From Zizania palustris (taxonomy: Eukaryota; Streptophyta; Magnoliopsida; Poales; Poaceae), in the NCBI GenBank assembly GCA_019279435.1, contig JAAALK010000836.1, forward strand, positions 1-64,000: a stretch of DNA of 64,000 nt. Reading direction: 5' to 3'. Under the pieces are notes generated by a model. The model had not been told where the DNA came from and searched no databases. It saw only the letters and a program-made list of their open reading frames with translations. Both the position numbers and the translations under genes were made by a program. The stretch's first letter is position 1, and every line of letters begins with the position of its first letter. Below are positions 60,964 to 64,000 of this stretch, in pieces.

Positions 60964-61345
60964 CTGCAGAATGATCGAAATGACACCTTTAGCATATGAG
61001 ACGACGGGAGAATGGATCTGGCAATCGGAACGGAAGAATGGAGCAGAGTGATATAAATTGAAGAAGAGAGTGAGAAACCATCGAGCGGTCTCGCAGCAAT
61101 TGACTGGCTGGATGGATGCGGTGGCCTCACCTCGGCAGGCGACGGCGAAGCGAGAGGGGCTCGGATCGGAGGAGACGGCGGCGGCGCAGGGGCAGGGGCA
61201 GGAGAGAGGTTTTTGGATTATGAATATAGGGTTTTCAGTTTTGCTCTTTTGGTTTCGAAGATGTTAATGGATTGGGCCACAATACAGCCAGCGTAATATG
61301 TTTTTATTCAAAATCACCTTTTTTAATATAAATAAAATTAGACCC

Positions 61346-62647
61346 GTATTTTTCGGTCAAACAAGATGGGAGAAGAGTGGAGGGGAAGTATATTAGTTCC
61401 AATATACAAGAACAAGGGAGATATTCAAAGTTGTACTAATTACCGAGGAATTAAGTTGATGAGTCACTATGAAGCTATGTGAGAGAGTCATTGAGCATCA
61501 ATTGAGAAGAATAATGCGGGTCTCTATGAACCAATTTGGTTTCATGCCTAGAAGGTCAACCAAGAAAGACCTACACATGGTCTTCATTGACTTGGAGAAG
61601 TCGCATGACAAAATACCAAGGAATATTATGCGGTGGGCGCTGGACAGGCATAAAGTTCCAATGAAGTACGTTGGACTTATTAAGGACATGTACAACAATG
61701 TTGTAAATAGAGTTTGTACAAGTAATGACAACACAGATGACTTCCCGATTAAAATAGGACTGCATCAAAGGTCAGTTTTTAGTTCATATCTATTTGCCTT
61801 GGTGATGGATGAGGTCACAAGGGATGATGTAGTGCTAATTGATGAAAGTCGAGCAGGAATAAATAGGAAACTAGAGTTATGGCGGGAGACTCTAGAGTCA
61901 AAAGGTTTTAGACTAAACAAAACTAAAATTGAATATATGAGATGTGACTTTGGAACTACTACACATGAGGAGGGAGATATAAGTTGGAAGGCCAAGTAGT
62001 TCTTAGGAAGGATGCATTTTGATATTTGGGATAATGCTATAAGCATCAGGGGATGTCGATGAGGATATTAACCATAGAATCAAGACAGGGTGGATGAAGT
62101 GGCGCCAAGCATCAGAAATTTTACATGACAAGAGGTACCATTGAAGCTAAAATCAAGTTTATAGGACGACGATTAGACCTGCAATGTTGTATGGTGCAGA
62201 ATGTTGGCCTACAAAAAGGCGACATGTCCAACAAATTAGTGTTGCAGAATGTGTATGCTACGTTGGATTTGTGCTCACACGAGAAGGGATCGAGTTCGAA
62301 ATAAGGATATGCGTGATAGGTTAGGGTAGCACCAATTGAAGAAAAGCTTATTCAACACCGATTGAGATGGTTTGGACATGTCCAACAAAGGCCTCCGGAG
62401 GCACCGGTGAGTAGTGGAACCCAAAGACGTGACAACAATGTGAAGAGAGGTAGAGGAAGACTAAAATTAACATGAGAAGAAACAATAAAGTGATTTGAAA
62501 GGATGGAATAAACCCAAGGATTTAGTCATGGATAGGACTGCATGTTTAGAAAATAACTATTCATATGCTTGTGATTTGTGGTTGTTGTTGTGTTTTAATT
62601 CTAGTCTACTCTAATTAGGTTGGGATTGAAAGATTACAGTGTTGTTG
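61346..62647 (+). mobile_element. RTE-like LINE, 5'-truncated, with 16-bp target duplication
   Basis: Flanked by identical 16-bp direct repeats (starting aaataaaatta and ending gaccc) at 61330-61345 and 62648-62663. The interior encodes a degenerate reverse transcriptase: an opening with GSILVPIYKNKGD, then NYRGIKLM, then IEHQLRRIMRVSMNQFGFMPRRST, HMVFIDLEKSHDKIPR, and a region equivalent to the catalytic block near FALVMDE. Frameshifts and stops are frequent. It ends in short TTG repeats, as RTE-clade elements do. It is a dead copy. Confidence 0.85.
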
Positions 62648-62663
62648 AAATAAAATTAGACCC

Positions 62664-63230
62664 ATGCAAACAAGACCTATCACGTAATCTTTTAATTTAA
62701 ATTTAATTGTTGTCCGTTGGTATCAATCATATATATCGCAAACAAGACCATATATAACAATAAATTAAACCAACTACTGTAATGTAATTGTTTCAATTCG
62801 TGCATATATACACCATTTAACTTGAGGTTTAGCGACATCATATCTAGCGCCTTTTATAATTTTTTGAAAATAACACTTATAAATATATTTTTTAATAAAA
62901 CTATTTTTTTTAAAAAAAACTCCAAGACAAGGCCATCATATGACACGTGGCAGTCTGCAAAGGATGTTGTTATTTGTGAATGCATAGACGATATATATAT
63001 AAAGCTAAGGCAAATATACGTGCAGATGCATGCAGTGCTACGTTTTATTCGTATATATGCGTACAAGACTACAAGTATAATATATATAATCCCACAAGAA
63101 CGAAACGACATATATATACGCAGTTACGCACACACACGATCCGGATATGATACAATACAATGGACCAGGTAATGCATGCATGGCGCCGCCGGACATGCAT
63201 GGAGACGATCGGTACGTGATGGAGGCGAGG
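62664..63230. other. AT-rich region downstream of plantacyanin
   Basis: No gene seen. Several TATATA tracts (62990-63115). It should include the 3' UTR of the plantacyanin gene. Confidence 0.5.
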
Positions 63231-63629
63231 CTAGGCCGCGGTGACGGCGATCTTCATGCCGGCCTGACAATGGCTGGGGGAGTTGCAGATGAAGTAGTTG
63301 GTGCCGCGGGCGAGCGTCATGCGGTCGCTGCCGGACTTGTACACCTTGGCGCCGCGCGGCGTGGTGCACCCCCTGTAGCCCGCCGCGTCCACCGCCACAA
63401 CGTTGTGCGCCGACGAGTCGTACTTGAACACCAGCACGTCGCCGGCCTTGAACTGCTTGCCCTTGGACCAGGAGCCGGCGCCCATGCCCCAGCCGCCGCG
63501 ATCGCCGACGGTGAACACCGCGGACTCGGCGGCCTGGCCGTGCAGGAGCACGCAGAGGAGCAGCAACCCGAGTGCACCGACGGCGGCACTGCCTCTTCCC
63601 GCAACAACGAGCTGCCCTGCCGCCGCCAT
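63231..63629 (-). CDS. plantacyanin (basic blue copper protein)
   Basis: Single exon, 132 aa. A signal peptide with hydrophobic core VGALGLLLLCVLLHG is followed by a cleavage-like AAES. The cupredoxin domain starts FTVGDRGGWG and contains WSKGKQFKAGDVLVFKY. The type I copper ligands are visible: His in SAHNVV, then Cys, His and Met in YFICNSPSHCQAGM. A second Cys (GCTTPRG) can pair with the Cys after the ligand His. Methionine as axial ligand and no GPI tail indicate plantacyanin rather than uclacyanin or stellacyanin. It is secreted to the apoplast; relatives act in pollen tube guidance and are miR408 targets. Confidence 0.93.
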   Translation of the reverse strand: MAAAGQLVVAGRGSAAVGALGLLLLCVLLHGQAAESAVFTVGDRGGWGMGAGSWSKGKQFKAGDVLVFKYDSSAHNVVAVDAAGYRGCTTPRGAKVYKSGSDRMTLARGTNYFICNSPSHCQAGMKIAVTAA

Positions 63630-63747
63630 TGATTTACTAGCTAGCTATCTAGCTAGTACTGTGTCGTCGTATATACCAGCTGCGAGCTGCTACGGATGAT
63701 GAGTATGTTGCTCGCTGTGGTGATTAGCAATGGAGCAGGAGGTGTGA

Positions 63748-63753
63748 TTTTAT
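63748..63753 (-). promoter_or_regulatory. TATA box of the plantacyanin gene
   Basis: CTATAAAATC on the minus strand, about 120 bp upstream of the start codon, a normal spacing. Confidence 0.65.
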
Positions 63754-63759
63754 AGGCGC

Positions 63760-64000
63760 GCGCGAATGCAGGTGGCGATCGAGTGGAAGCGTGAAGGAAT
63801 ATAATGTAGATCGACCCACACCACCATGATCGAACGAGGTAGAGTGAGAAACGGAGAGGCGCCATGGCTTCCATCCTATTCCTCCTAACTAGCTTGCACT
63901 TCAAATTAAATTAAAGGCCATGATATGGACAAGTCAATTGGTGCGTGCAACAACGACATGCATCAGCGCGCACCAAGCTTAAGTGCGGAAATCAAATTAA
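63760..64000. other. plantacyanin upstream region
   Basis: Distal promoter DNA to the window edge. No other gene seen. A GTAC core occurs near 63211, downstream of the gene, but none was recognised in this upstream stretch. Confidence 0.4.

Noticed and set aside
63147..63632. Plus-strand 161-residue open frame
   Set aside because: It is antisense to plantacyanin, whose copper ligands and signal peptide are clear.
1..64000. tRNA, rRNA or snoRNA genes
   Set aside because: None was recognised by eye. A tRNAscan-SE or Infernal run would be needed; the only tRNA-related sequences seen are retrotransposon primer sites.

Overview
The window is nuclear DNA of a grass, most likely Oryza or a close relative. 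Supporting signs are GC-rich first exons with AT-rich introns, several genes whose products closely resemble rice proteins as I remember them (pantothenate synthetase, monothiol glutaredoxin S7, mitochondrial EF-Tu, RPN5), and grass-type transposons (Helitron with the GTTGCAAC hairpin, chromovirus, hAT, MULE, RTE LINE). From memory only, not checked here, glutaredoxin S7 and mitochondrial EF-Tu are neighbours near the end of rice chromosome 3L, so the window is probably the orthologous segment, enlarged by transposons.

Layout. 1-1.5 kb: the end of an unidentified gene and a small membrane protein of the At5g65660 family. 3420-13951: a complete autonomous-type Helitron (10.5 kb, minus strand) carrying an uninterrupted 1599-residue Rep/helicase and an uninterrupted 285-residue RPA-like protein, both reconstructed exon by exon. 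14.4-20.4 kb: AFG1-like mitochondrial ATPase (+). 20.8-22.7 kb: pantothenate synthetase (-). 23.6-32.8 kb: a WD40 protein gene (-) whose third intron holds a young 5.25-kb chromovirus-type LTR retrotransposon, and whose 5' leader region is invaded by a 3.2-kb hAT-like element filled with a 500-bp tandem array. 36-38 kb: repeats and a small Helitron. 38-42 kb: a decaying RAD52-like organellar DNA-binding protein gene (-) with a non-autonomous LTR element in its last intron. 43.2-44.4 kb: a 62-bp minisatellite and a MULE with a GC-rich cargo. 45.2-46.4 kb: FRIGIDA-like gene (-). 47.9-51.3 kb: proteasome lid subunit RPN5 (+). 51.9-57.5 kb: a head-to-head pair, chloroplast glutaredoxin GRXS7 (-) and mitochondrial EF-Tu (+), sharing a 296-bp promoter. 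59.2-61.0 kb: NAC beta/BTF3 (-). 61.3-62.7 kb: truncated RTE-like LINE with a 16-bp target-site duplication. 63.2-63.6 kb: plantacyanin (-).

The host genes are mostly housekeeping and organellar functions: CoA precursor synthesis, protein turnover, mitochondrial translation, plastid redox/Fe-S, nascent chain handling. They do not form one pathway. A cross-cutting observation is that at least eleven conserved exons of otherwise normal genes, and at least five sites in the young retrotransposon, lack exactly one base, mostly in short homopolymers. This looks more like uncorrected long-read sequencing error than mass pseudogenisation. The two Helitron genes, PANC and the WD40 gene are free of it.
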